The notes beneath the pieces were generated by a model, which was given only the letters and a program-made list of their open reading frames with translations, searched no databases and was not told the origin of the DNA. 22,416 nt of DNA from a virus: positions 1 through 22,416 of the IMG/VR virus record IMGVR_UViG_3300006332_000263, one strand, 5' to 3'. This document shows, piece by piece, positions 18,301 through 22,256 of the stretch. Position numbers and translations under genes: made by a program. Position 1 is the stretch's first letter; every line of letters begins with the position of its first letter.

Positions 18301-20718
18301 GCACCTCATACATTTGTTACAGGTGCTGCAAATGGAATTACATTAAAGGATCCTGCAAGTCAAGAGTTTATTCCTGTATCAAATGTTACATTTAATACAT
18401 TTGATGTTCAAGTTTTAAACACTACACCTTCTACAAACACTACTGTTCATACGTTTATTCTTGCAGAGAGTGATGCTATTACTATTGCACCATTTGAGAA
18501 GAAGCGTGATCCATTCTTTGACACCGCATTAAATGTTGTTTCAACTACAGCAACAACTATTAGTGTTAAGACTCTAACTAAAACACCTTCTAGTAATGTT
18601 GATGCACATTCATTTGTATCTGCATTATCAAATTCAGTTATTACAGGTGGTAATTATACTCATAAGTTTGTAACTGCAGATGCAGGTGCTATTAAGACGG
18701 GTGATAGACATACATTTGTGAGTGCCACTTCTACAGCTGTCACAAGGGGTATTGTCACACATGGTGTATATGCATATAACAAACTTGCTGATGCTGGTAG
18801 GTTGATAAGAGATAACTTAGAGTTTATCGCAACCACTGCATATGGTAGAATGCTTGCTGCTAACCCAAGTTTCAATGGCGATCTTTATAAGGTCAAGTGT
18901 ATTCGTGATACTAAGTTAATATGTGATGCTGTTGCTGATAACGTAGAGTTTGGTGGAAACGATGCCACATATGATGTTGCAAGTTTCTATGTTGGAACTG
19001 TACACTTAACTGGTGAAGAGGATGAATCAGTAGCAGTGTTTAATGCTGCTAGAGATATTTGTCAGGAAGTTATGCGTAATATTACAGTTACAACTAACTC
19101 AACGACTCTAGGATCTCAAGTTAAGGATCTTACAATTACTAATGATAGTGGTAACGATGTATATGACACAAATGACTGTACCGCAGTTGCTTCGACTATC
19201 ACAACTCTCTTTGGTATTGTTACCACTGCTGTTGGTACGACTGCTGGTGGATCTGGAAACCTCAATAGTGTTACTAGAACAGCATCATCGAATCCATTCT
19301 TCCAAGTAGAAGTTGCTACTACAACATTTGATGGACTTGACACAACATTTACTGCTCAGGTAGGCGGTAGTACACAAGTACTACCCGCACAGGATAACTT
19401 CTTGATATTCTTGAATAGTACCCTTCAGGTTAAGGGCAGCACTGCTGCATACACATATACAGGTAGTACATTAACATTTACAGAAGCACCTTTATCGGGT
19501 ATGGACTTCTATGGGTTCTACTTTGGTAAGTTGGAACTTATTGATGAACTTGCACCATTCTTTGATAATAGTAAGAAGAACTTTACTATGAAGAGAGATA
19601 ATGAACCAATCTCTTTAGAATCTGATAACTCATCTGTTATTGCATCTAATAACTTGTTGATCTTCTTAAATGGTGTATTCCAAGAACCTCAAACAGCATA
19701 TAACTTGAGAGGATCTATCATTGAATTTAGTGAACCACCAAGGGCAGGTTCTGAATGTACTGCGTTTATATTCACAGGATCTGCTGATGACGTTTTAGTC
19801 AGTAATACATATAACTCTGTTGATCCTGGTGATAGAATGCAAGTTCAGAGTGAGGGTGATGATAGATTGATCGCAACAGTTTCCAGTTCTACTTCTCTTG
19901 ACAGTTATGAATATACAGGTCTAAGACCGATTGTAGCAGAATTTGAGGCTGTAATTACAAGTGGTAGAGTAACTCAAGTTAATATAACTAATCCTGGTTC
20001 TAACTATGAAAATGCTCCTATCTTATTATTCCAAGGTGGTGGAGGAGAAGGTGCATTTGCAGAAACAGTTATTGAAGAAGGTAGCGGTAAAGTTATCTCT
20101 ATAATCAATTTACAGGGAGGTAATAATTTTGTAGCTACTCCAACTGTTATACCAGTACACCCATTAGATCTAGAAAGAAAGCAAAGGAATAGAATTATAT
20201 CTGATTCTAATGTCATTGCTAACGCATATCTAACTCAAGCAATGACAACATCCAGTACTACTATAAATCTAACTAAGGTGTGGTATGATGTTTCTCAAAA
20301 ATATGGGTTCCCAGATGAAGGTGAAGTTCTTATACCATTCTATAATACATCAGAAAGTCATTGGAGTGCGGAGAGAATTCTCTATGGTGCAAAGAGTGTA
20401 GGAACACCTGGTACACTTACTGTTGCTACAAATGGTAGAGGTACTAACGGAACTACTCCTCATGCACATACTCCACTCTCAGGAACTTGGACTTCATCAG
20501 GAACCGCATGTACTGTGACCACAGCAAGTTCACATTATTTGATAACAGATATGTACCAGTATTTGAATTTTACTAGTGGTGCTACGAATCATTCTATTGA
20601 TGGTTCTTACAAAATTACTAGAACTGGTAACTCAACATTTAATGTTGAACTACCTTACTCATTCTCAGGAAGCGGAAACGTAAGTCTTCTCCCAGAAGTT
20701 CGTCTGAGATCGTTATAA
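6376..20718 (+). CDS. Giant modular virion protein, 4,780 aa, in gp7 position
   Basis: A single uninterrupted frame of 4,781 codons lies between gp6 and gp8, where T4 has gene 7 (1,032 aa), so it is the positional gp7 counterpart at over four times the size. Residues 30-300 are baseplate-like: FIQENYPTFISFVKHYY, then IKDFYAAKGSTRSFQFVLR and a PRDRIFKPSD segment shared by large phage tail proteins. Beyond this come FPDEG modules, G-S-G-Y repeats, two chitin-binding-like modules, a YHYH motif (1013-1030), helical Cys modules (2549-2862, 4131-4301), about ten YPR repeats (3089-4125), NGxxQ modules and a C-terminal FPDEG copy. It most likely forms peripheral wedge or fibre-like structures contacting the host. 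No signal peptide or catalytic site is seen. The stop TAA lies in the gp8 late promoter. Homology to T4 gp7 itself is not established. Confidence 0.9.
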   Translation: MTNSSWKVSSWTTPTTTVSVPPVPSEVSPESKSQISLSVTGQFASFIQENYPTFISFVKHYYKSQELKGYCFDVIQNWSDYYNIDNYGGLVTETKLISALTTSSTAVDVESTRDFPDEGLLLVDDEIIYYQKKGSTLFQDCARGFNAVKAVGEVGTYQFESTTAATHELGAKVVNLNNIFPLYVLGKFKEQFLSTFPKNFATGVTESTVIKRIKDFYAAKGSTRSFQFVLRTLFGVESEVNYPRDRIFKPSDAYYTSREVIRAVAVSGNPIDLVGQVLYQENDTNDPNVASARIYVKGVVEVFTASGTVFEIDVDTNNSLGTFVTPYKSTLASDLGGNLTDQVVTVDSTIGWPEQNGRFRIEDEIINYTDKTVTQFIGCTRAREDTLCVAHDAGQEVFAAFKIFGYSNIDNSEIQLKVYGGTRGVVLSSGGKYYLPDSKVTTPAAPGFDSIDPIWDSYIYNVRKALRGESATLGQVNPDGSVRCTVRTKEKHRLLRDDVIRILNAPEDIYNNLHDVAGIISDTEFEFIFSTSPSGGISNFEFYIAREFAFGRSDFNSINVGISPYTGDVQNTYRSSTDAIVTSTGVPSHKVGPFGSGDLNPGNQRYLKRIPLTPSTKSTKTATPVGQVGIGANGVPFFSYKGESKKKFGGLKSITKINGGEGYDITNPPTVEFESEYQLNKAYASGIRVKYNGNRYRSLSAGTSSTTLYPTHTSGDVAVGQITWQYEGTPAEATVTVKGSVTAINVTNGGSGYTTEPIVSITGGGATSDNQASGSAVITSGIVTGINVVSGGSGYTSVPTITITGGNGSGATATATCRGPVDAINITNAGTQYDYEPTINLISGSGAVAYPSILNGKIESIIVTFGGSGYFGAPDVVITGDGVGATAFAQVDLSSNIVTGIVITNKGVGYSAGATTVSIVYPGTGAQFQTNLTELTFNEAATYQELGVTSNQFTNRKTVDYANGTTMQGENYLIYGGEYGYLYNPKQLRFLLRDNINDSLQELNPTSHSPIIGWAYDGHPIYGPYGFEDPQNAAPFNSYKLMISSYDVKTSRDTLLSGLADPMGTYIEDYEYTEGSGDLDQYNGRFCVTPEYPNGVYAYFATIKGSAGEPKFPYFIGPNFYSEADAVNWNGNGLQKNFTEDAIRYKAPFIGTDNIVAKRKKLDNRVDFFLALEDTTTLIVMETGEVLTYLEDGIGYFSYYPVIRGGSADSMVVSATNKYSSAGVDQYLVEGGGKDYKVNDRLQFDNTGTGGEGVSAVVSAIEGLSVNSLSMFEVTGENRYFATVNTADNHLLQAGNTQVISVVDNLYTRTIKTKIIGGKYHFNYADVRSMKLVAPYQNTTAYSLGDLIYVQDRVYRASTGTSSSTAPTHESGTLTDGSMDWLYLRKRTDGNLYQDGWSSITGGSGYLNGTYTGVPLETNGSGRGATATIVVSGGSVTNVTITEKGTAYNVGDTITATDLNLGNNGGSSFTITLTQVETEAQIHLNKAHQLDIGDIVNLSGVTPSEYNKTDYTVVRSDTLNRFTVKRNFATIAAATITAAEVYVQEPKLKLINGHKYTFDTSDSSNVGKTLAFTLDSANTDIFTYKNITDEVRDAITADQTSITILVNDLPGIFYYFDIQGSTSGNYFTAINDPIIGTQSVFSKTDTSFTYEMKVAPESGYTTGVSYTTDSIYPSGGIASITIGDPGRNYSSLPKLSSSTRSGSGATAFATISGTLSNVSVTNVGSGYNNSSLPTGVVTLPDYVDLTLTGILGTFIPNEILISQPSQGNQTARGQVISYNPITSILRVKPLRNERTGAGNKGYIMFSTGTAETNNVFSADSQASISAISGTQATVATVVSGGGTLDEVSVTNPGSNYRAAPSIIFDDPYYGSVDTITTITQPAGNGTYTADTTTTGVTQTSVAPVNGTNATFTVATDGNGRIATITVTAGGTAYALGDVITFDGTKIPGGASNEDFTVTVNGLAHANPATISTLLDASVDTITVTNSGSGYLSAPNIEVTGGNGINAKFNAIIINEGVNSINIENGGIQYQSAPVVNITQKTGSGASILLKSSNMGEILKIGGDNITFNYSHDRTLKPELNTTYNLQLTRTQVLDYFTITNGGSNFVSTPEIVLVGGGGSLFETRAKIENEVIQSITIINEGRGFLAAPTVQARVTHTWVGLQSNSTLNFPYNTKIPTGTKVTLQQLTGQFPNPLAENTTYYAVAATIANALADNQIKLAATLADANLGNTISFTSAPVGDALTGQTYFTLQTTDLGDNITAFMKPATFSVGERIYQGASTSSFTAYGFVKNWDASGRVVSVEIVEGEFKVGEPVFGEETAAFGQIHEFTRADAVFEVSPISISATTWEKTTGFLDLNEQRLYDSDRYQEFSYDISSSININDWKSPLKFAAHPAGFKVVGTQILSQASTKSFRSKPSLNLNSGNSFDWWVPTTNSLGTTFNGTTYIIPKPSAKATGKLSVIKNFALGKPDYSAAVPTEIQVFGKQLLDIQKILSCIAYKIDDITDRSLSFDGSSSTVVDTSSNRITLTNHNLIDDQRVIYNSGGDRFQDARNLIISNIDYIVEETIGFLNATYPSLQYNSATCARDTRLVVAAWANDLRYGGNFFSLAAANAYVGAVVPLGNAYIDAANLLKDNKNLIAAEAVHLMLNDPTVGIASGYPGVPGGDQNCIDDIVDVVEAIAYNLQYGSNSEVWDAANYYVNTVHLDGEETQSVWAFNKAKELAANIIVNTSITIQGSHGYTQVTNTGVTFDAAVCATVDAAMDTLFNIVTTAISSDSLSTVTRTNPSNHILHIEGEETETIYAFNKARDLCNLAIVNNLPIGTYTTINPVKDLSITVASDSCATVTSAITSFAKIITDAIDNPSTLPEPNIGNYPDIRTGTPIGGLSNGSAYYVRYINADTIELRNIPGGPAIGLTSVGSGGGHTIRCFIDGTNTQFRVVNNGTAMTTKLGKTPDKDQLFVIANGIVQNPQNYSYANDIITFNQPLLSGTSVLAMYYDRKSYTSSFQLDTIGDELKTFGAITPGIGYSNGTYINVPLKNNLGSGSGATADITVSGNKVTNVVLNQAGNGYTEDDVLGLSDVGEQLTNNYVPSTATYTPASGDLELTIGNHTLTTNDTVRIANNALTFSCSYGGGGTAAYPRPTDPIGNLFDVPITATSATTITVNALQGTSPTNTDAHTWQGLSTYQFQPTKVKYIPATGDMIVTAAAHGMFKGDRVQIATDSLTFTCSKDSNSSNHTYPRLADPADGAWLTISSVTTDAFTVNVGRSERFEFTPSASTYNAATGDVTLDIGDHSLLAPIEHTATGAVYTPADGKVVITVTGHGMSNGDRVWIVDDSLSFTCTHGSGTKTYPRSTDPISGKFVEIFDVTNNTFTIQCLETIPSTNTTTHTFTGASSSGIRQARDFVTIKRNGLIYTCEMDDRATRHAYPRKGDPADGAPLGIKAVSGNVITVNVGKSPIVNYTPTDATYNPTTGIMELTIGSHNIVSGTSIKLAENAITFSCGYGGASGAAAEKSYPRSLTDGFDVTAVNYNPDNGVMTVTSPSHGMVADDWIKFKPESLTFTCNLDGNTKKKQYPRTTDYAYDRWLKVSNVTTNTFDVTVLDVIPSTNTDVHLFSPLAKLGPSNADYNPTTGVMTITNKQLTVSDATYNPTSGDMVLTVGTHGLTDLDVVRIDTESISFSCEYNGVTQTKAYPRTSNDYINGVDVPITAYTPTTITVNVNGGQGAISHAVPHTFVSATANGVKVGHGLTNGDFIKIKDDSLQFSCTTGVGAKTYPRGVQAQYTAGAGTTYDPLTGLMVVTTTTNHAIQVGDKIKFDDGATSFSCTAGSFPHTYVGGTVNNAVTVVTDSNTQKNVTDASYNPANGQVELTIGAHSYTTSDTVKITTNSLTFTCDEDSNATNHTYPRLTDPAYEQVLPILAETATTITVAVGTAATTAATAYPRSGDYASGKWLTVSERTANTFTVKVLDVVPSTNIAPHTFVTGAANGITLKDPASQEFIPVSNVTFNTFDVQVLNTTPSTNTTVHTFILAESDAITIAPFEKKRDPFFDTALNVVSTTATTISVKTLTKTPSSNVDAHSFVSALSNSVITGGNYTHKFVTADAGAIKTGDRHTFVSATSTAVTRGIVTHGVYAYNKLADAGRLIRDNLEFIATTAYGRMLAANPSFNGDLYKVKCIRDTKLICDAVADNVEFGGNDATYDVASFYVGTVHLTGEEDESVAVFNAARDICQEVMRNITVTTNSTTLGSQVKDLTITNDSGNDVYDTNDCTAVASTITTLFGIVTTAVGTTAGGSGNLNSVTRTASSNPFFQVEVATTTFDGLDTTFTAQVGGSTQVLPAQDNFLIFLNSTLQVKGSTAAYTYTGSTLTFTEAPLSGMDFYGFYFGKLELIDELAPFFDNSKKNFTMKRDNEPISLESDNSSVIASNNLLIFLNGVFQEPQTAYNLRGSIIEFSEPPRAGSECTAFIFTGSADDVLVSNTYNSVDPGDRMQVQSEGDDRLIATVSSSTSLDSYEYTGLRPIVAEFEAVITSGRVTQVNITNPGSNYENAPILLFQGGGGEGAFAETVIEEGSGKVISIINLQGGNNFVATPTVIPVHPLDLERKQRNRIISDSNVIANAYLTQAMTTSSTTINLTKVWYDVSQKYGFPDEGEVLIPFYNTSESHWSAERILYGAKSVGTPGTLTVATNGRGTNGTTPHAHTPLSGTWTSSGTACTVTTASSHYLITDMYQYLNFTSGATNHSIDGSYKITRTGNSTFNVELPYSFSGSGNVSLLPEVRLRSL
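6667..6820 (+). repeat. FPDEG module 1 of giant protein
   Basis: Residues about 98-149 read T-T-S-S-T-A, then FPDEGLLLVDDEIIYY and a Cys-Ala-Arg-Gly-Phe turn. Related copies occur at 7396-7560 (WPEQNGRFRIEDEIINYTD with CTRARED) and near the C-terminus at 20236-20400 (GFPDEGEVLIPFYN). They are beta-type modules common in phage tail proteins. Confidence 0.65.
8401..8559 (+). repeat. Chitin-binding-like module 1
   Basis: Residues 676-728 follow the pattern Y-x-x-G-x-x-V-x-Y-x-x-x-x-Y-R, then GTSSTTLYPTHTSGD and a closing ITWQYEG. This resembles small carbohydrate-binding (CBM5/12-like) repeats of phage fibres. A second copy lies at 10378-10530 (Y-S-L-G-D-L-I-Y-V ... YRASTGTSSSTAPTHESGT ... MDWLYLR). 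Confidence 0.6.
8599..9160 (+). repeat. G-S-G-Y glycine-rich beta repeats, cluster 1
   Basis: Five consecutive units of about 35-40 residues follow the pattern I-x-x-I-x-V-T-x-G-G-S-G-Y-x-x-x-P-x-V-x-I-T-G-G-x-G-x-G-A-x-A. Examples are NVVSGGSGYTSVPTITITGG and VTFGGSGYFGAPDVVITGDG. An earlier degenerate unit (INGGEGYDITNPPTVEFES) starts near 8343. Confidence 0.8.
9412..9465 (+). other. YHYH domain motif within giant protein
   Basis: GWAYDGHPIYGPYGF at residues 1013-1027 matches the hallmark of the YHYH domain, named for its conserved residues. The domain occurs in bacterial secreted proteins and in large marine phage structural proteins; its biochemical role is not known to me. Confidence 0.85.
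10378..10530 (+). repeat. Chitin-binding-like module 2
   Basis: Residues about 1335-1385, with the same Y-x-x-G-D-x-x-Y-V, YRAS, PTHESGT and terminal Trp order as the copy at 8401. The two are separated by the YHYH-containing region, indicating duplication of a larger segment or repeated insertion. Confidence 0.6.
10567..10746 (+). repeat. G-S-G-Y beta repeat, isolated pair
   Basis: ITGGSGYLNGTYTGVPLETN is followed by GSGRGATATIVVSGG and a second half VTITEKGTAYNVGDTITAT. The NGTY form of this unit is repeated at 15409-15610 and again in gp8. Confidence 0.75.
11398..11962 (+). repeat. G-S-G-Y beta repeats, cluster 2
   Basis: Three diverged units: SITIGDPGRNYSSLPKLSSS, SVTNVGSGYNNSSLP, and SVTNPGSNYRAAPSIIFDDP. 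The intervening sequence is non-repetitive and beta-rich. Confidence 0.7.
12307..12834 (+). repeat. G-S-G-Y beta repeats, cluster 3
   Basis: Four units: TITVTNSGSGYLSAPNIEVT, INIENGGIQYQSAPVVNIT, FTITNGGSNFVSTPEIVLVG and SITIINEGRGFLAAPTVQAR. Tyr gives way to Phe in the last two units. Confidence 0.75.
14020..14960 (+). repeat. Helical Cys/VHL-GEE modules, first block
   Basis: Residues about 2549-2862 switch from beta to predicted alpha-helical, with three related sub-units: a CARDTRLVVAAWANDLRYGG unit, a VEAIAYNLQYGSN/VHLDGEETQSVWAFNKAK unit, and IEGEETETIYAFNKARDLC, each followed by a Cys-Ala-T-V helix. A full copy recurs at 18766-19280. Confidence 0.7.
15240..15372 (+). repeat. NGxxQ hairpin module 1
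   Basis: QLFVIANGIVQNPQNYSYA followed by DIITFNQPLLSGTSVLAMYY. Copies recur at 19399-19530 (FLIFLNSTLQVKG ... LTFTEAPLSG) and 19654-19780 (LLIFLNGVFQEPQTAYN ... IIEFSEPPRAGS). Such units are widespread in phage tail-fibre-type proteins. Confidence 0.65.
15409..15610 (+). repeat. G-S-G-Y beta repeat, NGTY form
   Basis: GAITPGIGYSNGTYINVPLK, then GSGSGATADITVSGNKVTNV and NQAGNGYTEDDVLGL. It is closely similar in layout to the module inside gp8 at 21364-21575 and immediately precedes the YPR array. Confidence 0.7.
15640..18750 (+). repeat. YPR repeat array of giant protein
   Basis: Residues about 3089-4125 hold ten exact YPR tripeptides in units of variable length. The fullest unit runs YNPTTGVMTITxxxHGL, D-x-V-x-I, SLTFTC, TYPRxxDP, WLxVSxVTTNTFTVxV, PSTNxxxHTFVSAxxNGV. 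Later units lose the front half, leaving only PSTN-HTF segments near 18400-18750. DNA copies are similar too (TCATTAACATTTACATG recurs at 16039 and 17047), suggesting fairly recent duplication. Confidence 0.85.
18766..19280 (+). repeat. Helical Cys/VHL-GEE module, second block
   Basis: Residues about 4131-4301 repeat the block at 14020: LIRDNLEFIATTAYGRMLA, CIRDTKLICDAVADNVEFGG, VHLTGEEDESVAVFNAARD, then a Cys-T-A-V-A helix and SVTRT, which also closes the first block (STVTRT). The two blocks bracket the YPR array. Confidence 0.75.
19936..20160 (+). repeat. G-S-G-Y beta repeat, C-terminal pair
   Basis: QVNITNPGSNYENAPILLFQ followed by GGGGEGAFAETVIEEGSG and INLQGGNNFVATPTVIPVHP. This is the last unit before the C-terminal FPDEG module. 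Confidence 0.7.
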
Positions 20719-20721
20719 ATA
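20714..20721 (+). promoter_or_regulatory. T4-type late promoter for gp8
   Basis: An exact TATAAATA lies 20 bases before the ATG of gp8, with the giant gene's stop codon TAA (20716-20718) inside it. CTTATAGG at 20732-20739 follows, as before gp25, giving both promoters the same downstream leader element. Confidence 0.75.
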
Positions 20722-20741
20722 ACCAATAAAGCTTATAGGTA

Positions 20742-22256
20742 ATGGCATTAGTCACTGATAAATTTAGAATATACGCGGCTGAGAGCTTCAGGGACACTCT
20801 GCAAAGCTCTAATAAGGTGTATATGTTCGTCGGTAGGGCAAAGACATGGGGGTCATCTGACATCCCACCAACAGGCGAGCCTATTGATAGTTTTGAGTAT
20901 GCAAGATCAACATTCCAAGATTCTGTTGCCTTTAAGCGTGTTGATATTTCTGATACTGCATTAGTAGTTCCTAGAGTTGACTGGGTAGATCCTACCAAGA
21001 CAACTGGTGGAGTCGGTCGTACATATTCAATGTACAAACCAGATTATGCACCAACTAAGACTACTGCAAATGGTGCATCTAGATTATATGATAGTAACTT
21101 CTATGTTATGAACTCAGACTTCAATGTCTACAAGTGTCTTTATAATGGAGAAGATCCAGATTATCCAAGAGGTAGACCTTCATTGGTTGAACCAACTGGT
21201 ACATCAACAACTATCATTGAAACATCAGATAGTCCTGGCGTATATTCTTATCGTTGGAAATATCTTTATACTATTGACGCTGACAACATTCTAAAGTTTG
21301 TTACTTCAGAATTTGTTCCTGTATTATCAAATAGCTTAGTTACATCTGCTGCTAACCCAGGTTCGATTGACACGGTTGTTATTGAGAACGCAGGTGCAGG
21401 TTATAATAACGGTACATATACCAATGTTCCTATTCGTGGTGACTGGGAAATTAATGGTGGTACACAGGCACTTTGTACTGTATCTGTTGTCTCTGGTGCT
21501 ATATCTTCTGTTACTGTAACTCAAGCAGGTTCTGGATATAGTTTCGCTTCTATTGACGTTGCACTCATTACTAATGTTGGTAATGGTACTAATGCAGCAC
21601 TTGACGTTGTACTACCTCCTCAAGGTGGTCACGGTGCAGATGCTGTTAGAGAATTAGGTTCATATCGTCTCATGTTCACTAGTAAGTTAGAAACTACTAG
21701 TGCTTTTGTTGACTTCCCTAATGACTTATCATATAGAAGGGTTGGTCTTGTACTAAACCCATTTGATTATAATACCACATCTGTTTGCAGTCAGAATACA
21801 AGATCTGCTGTAAAAGCAATGATCTTCCCTCAGTCTGGTACTGGTACACCTAGTGGAAATTTCCAAACAGGTGAGACTATTACACAGGCAACCACAGGAG
21901 CAAAAGGATTTGTGGTTTCATATAATTCCACAACTAAAGTCTTGAAATATTATCAAGATGCGGTTGATGGTACTGTAAATGGTAATATTATTCCTTTTTC
22001 TGGTTCAAATCAGATTACAGGTACTATATCATCATTTGTTGCAACTCCTGATGCAACATTTGGTACTGCAGGTGTTCCCCTATCACAGATAACTATTGGT
22101 GTATCTGTGTATGAGTTAGGTCTTTCATTCGTTACTGGTTATGCCAACGAAGAAATAGAACTAAACTCAGGTGAAATGCTGTACATAGATAATAGGATTC
22201 CGATCACAAGATCTGCGGATCAAAACGAAGAGCTAAAAGTAGTAATTGAATTCTAA
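20742..22256 (+). CDS. 8: Baseplate wedge protein gp8-like
   Basis: The 504-residue protein resembles T4 gp8 (334 aa) in its N-terminal order: MALVTDKFRIYAAESFRDTL, VYMFVGRAKTWGSSDIPP, VVPRVDWVDPTK, FYVMNSDFNVYKCLYNG and YSYRWKYLYTIDAD match the FITFGR-x-PW, VIPRRDW, VYRCLD and YVWEYLFEI landmarks of T4 gp8. gp8 forms dimers joining gp7 and gp10 in the wedge. Residues about 208-277 are a G-S-G-Y module (VVIENAGAGYNNGTYTNVP, then VTVTQAGSGYSF) like those in the upstream giant protein and absent, as far as I recall, from T4 gp8, which helps explain the extra length. It starts under its own late promoter; the next gene begins at the base after its stop. Confidence 0.88.
   Translation: MALVTDKFRIYAAESFRDTLQSSNKVYMFVGRAKTWGSSDIPPTGEPIDSFEYARSTFQDSVAFKRVDISDTALVVPRVDWVDPTKTTGGVGRTYSMYKPDYAPTKTTANGASRLYDSNFYVMNSDFNVYKCLYNGEDPDYPRGRPSLVEPTGTSTTIIETSDSPGVYSYRWKYLYTIDADNILKFVTSEFVPVLSNSLVTSAANPGSIDTVVIENAGAGYNNGTYTNVPIRGDWEINGGTQALCTVSVVSGAISSVTVTQAGSGYSFASIDVALITNVGNGTNAALDVVLPPQGGHGADAVRELGSYRLMFTSKLETTSAFVDFPNDLSYRRVGLVLNPFDYNTTSVCSQNTRSAVKAMIFPQSGTGTPSGNFQTGETITQATTGAKGFVVSYNSTTKVLKYYQDAVDGTVNGNIIPFSGSNQITGTISSFVATPDATFGTAGVPLSQITIGVSVYELGLSFVTGYANEEIELNSGEMLYIDNRIPITRSADQNEELKVVIEF

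Noticed and set aside
15640-18750. CRISPR-like or satellite repeat
   Set aside because: The periodicity is in the protein (variable-length coding units in frame), with no short identical DNA repeats and unique spacers.
20639-21037. 132-aa minus-strand ORF over the giant/gp8 junction
   Set aside because: It runs opposite to the clear gp8 start and late promoter, without a Shine-Dalgarno or recognisable domain.
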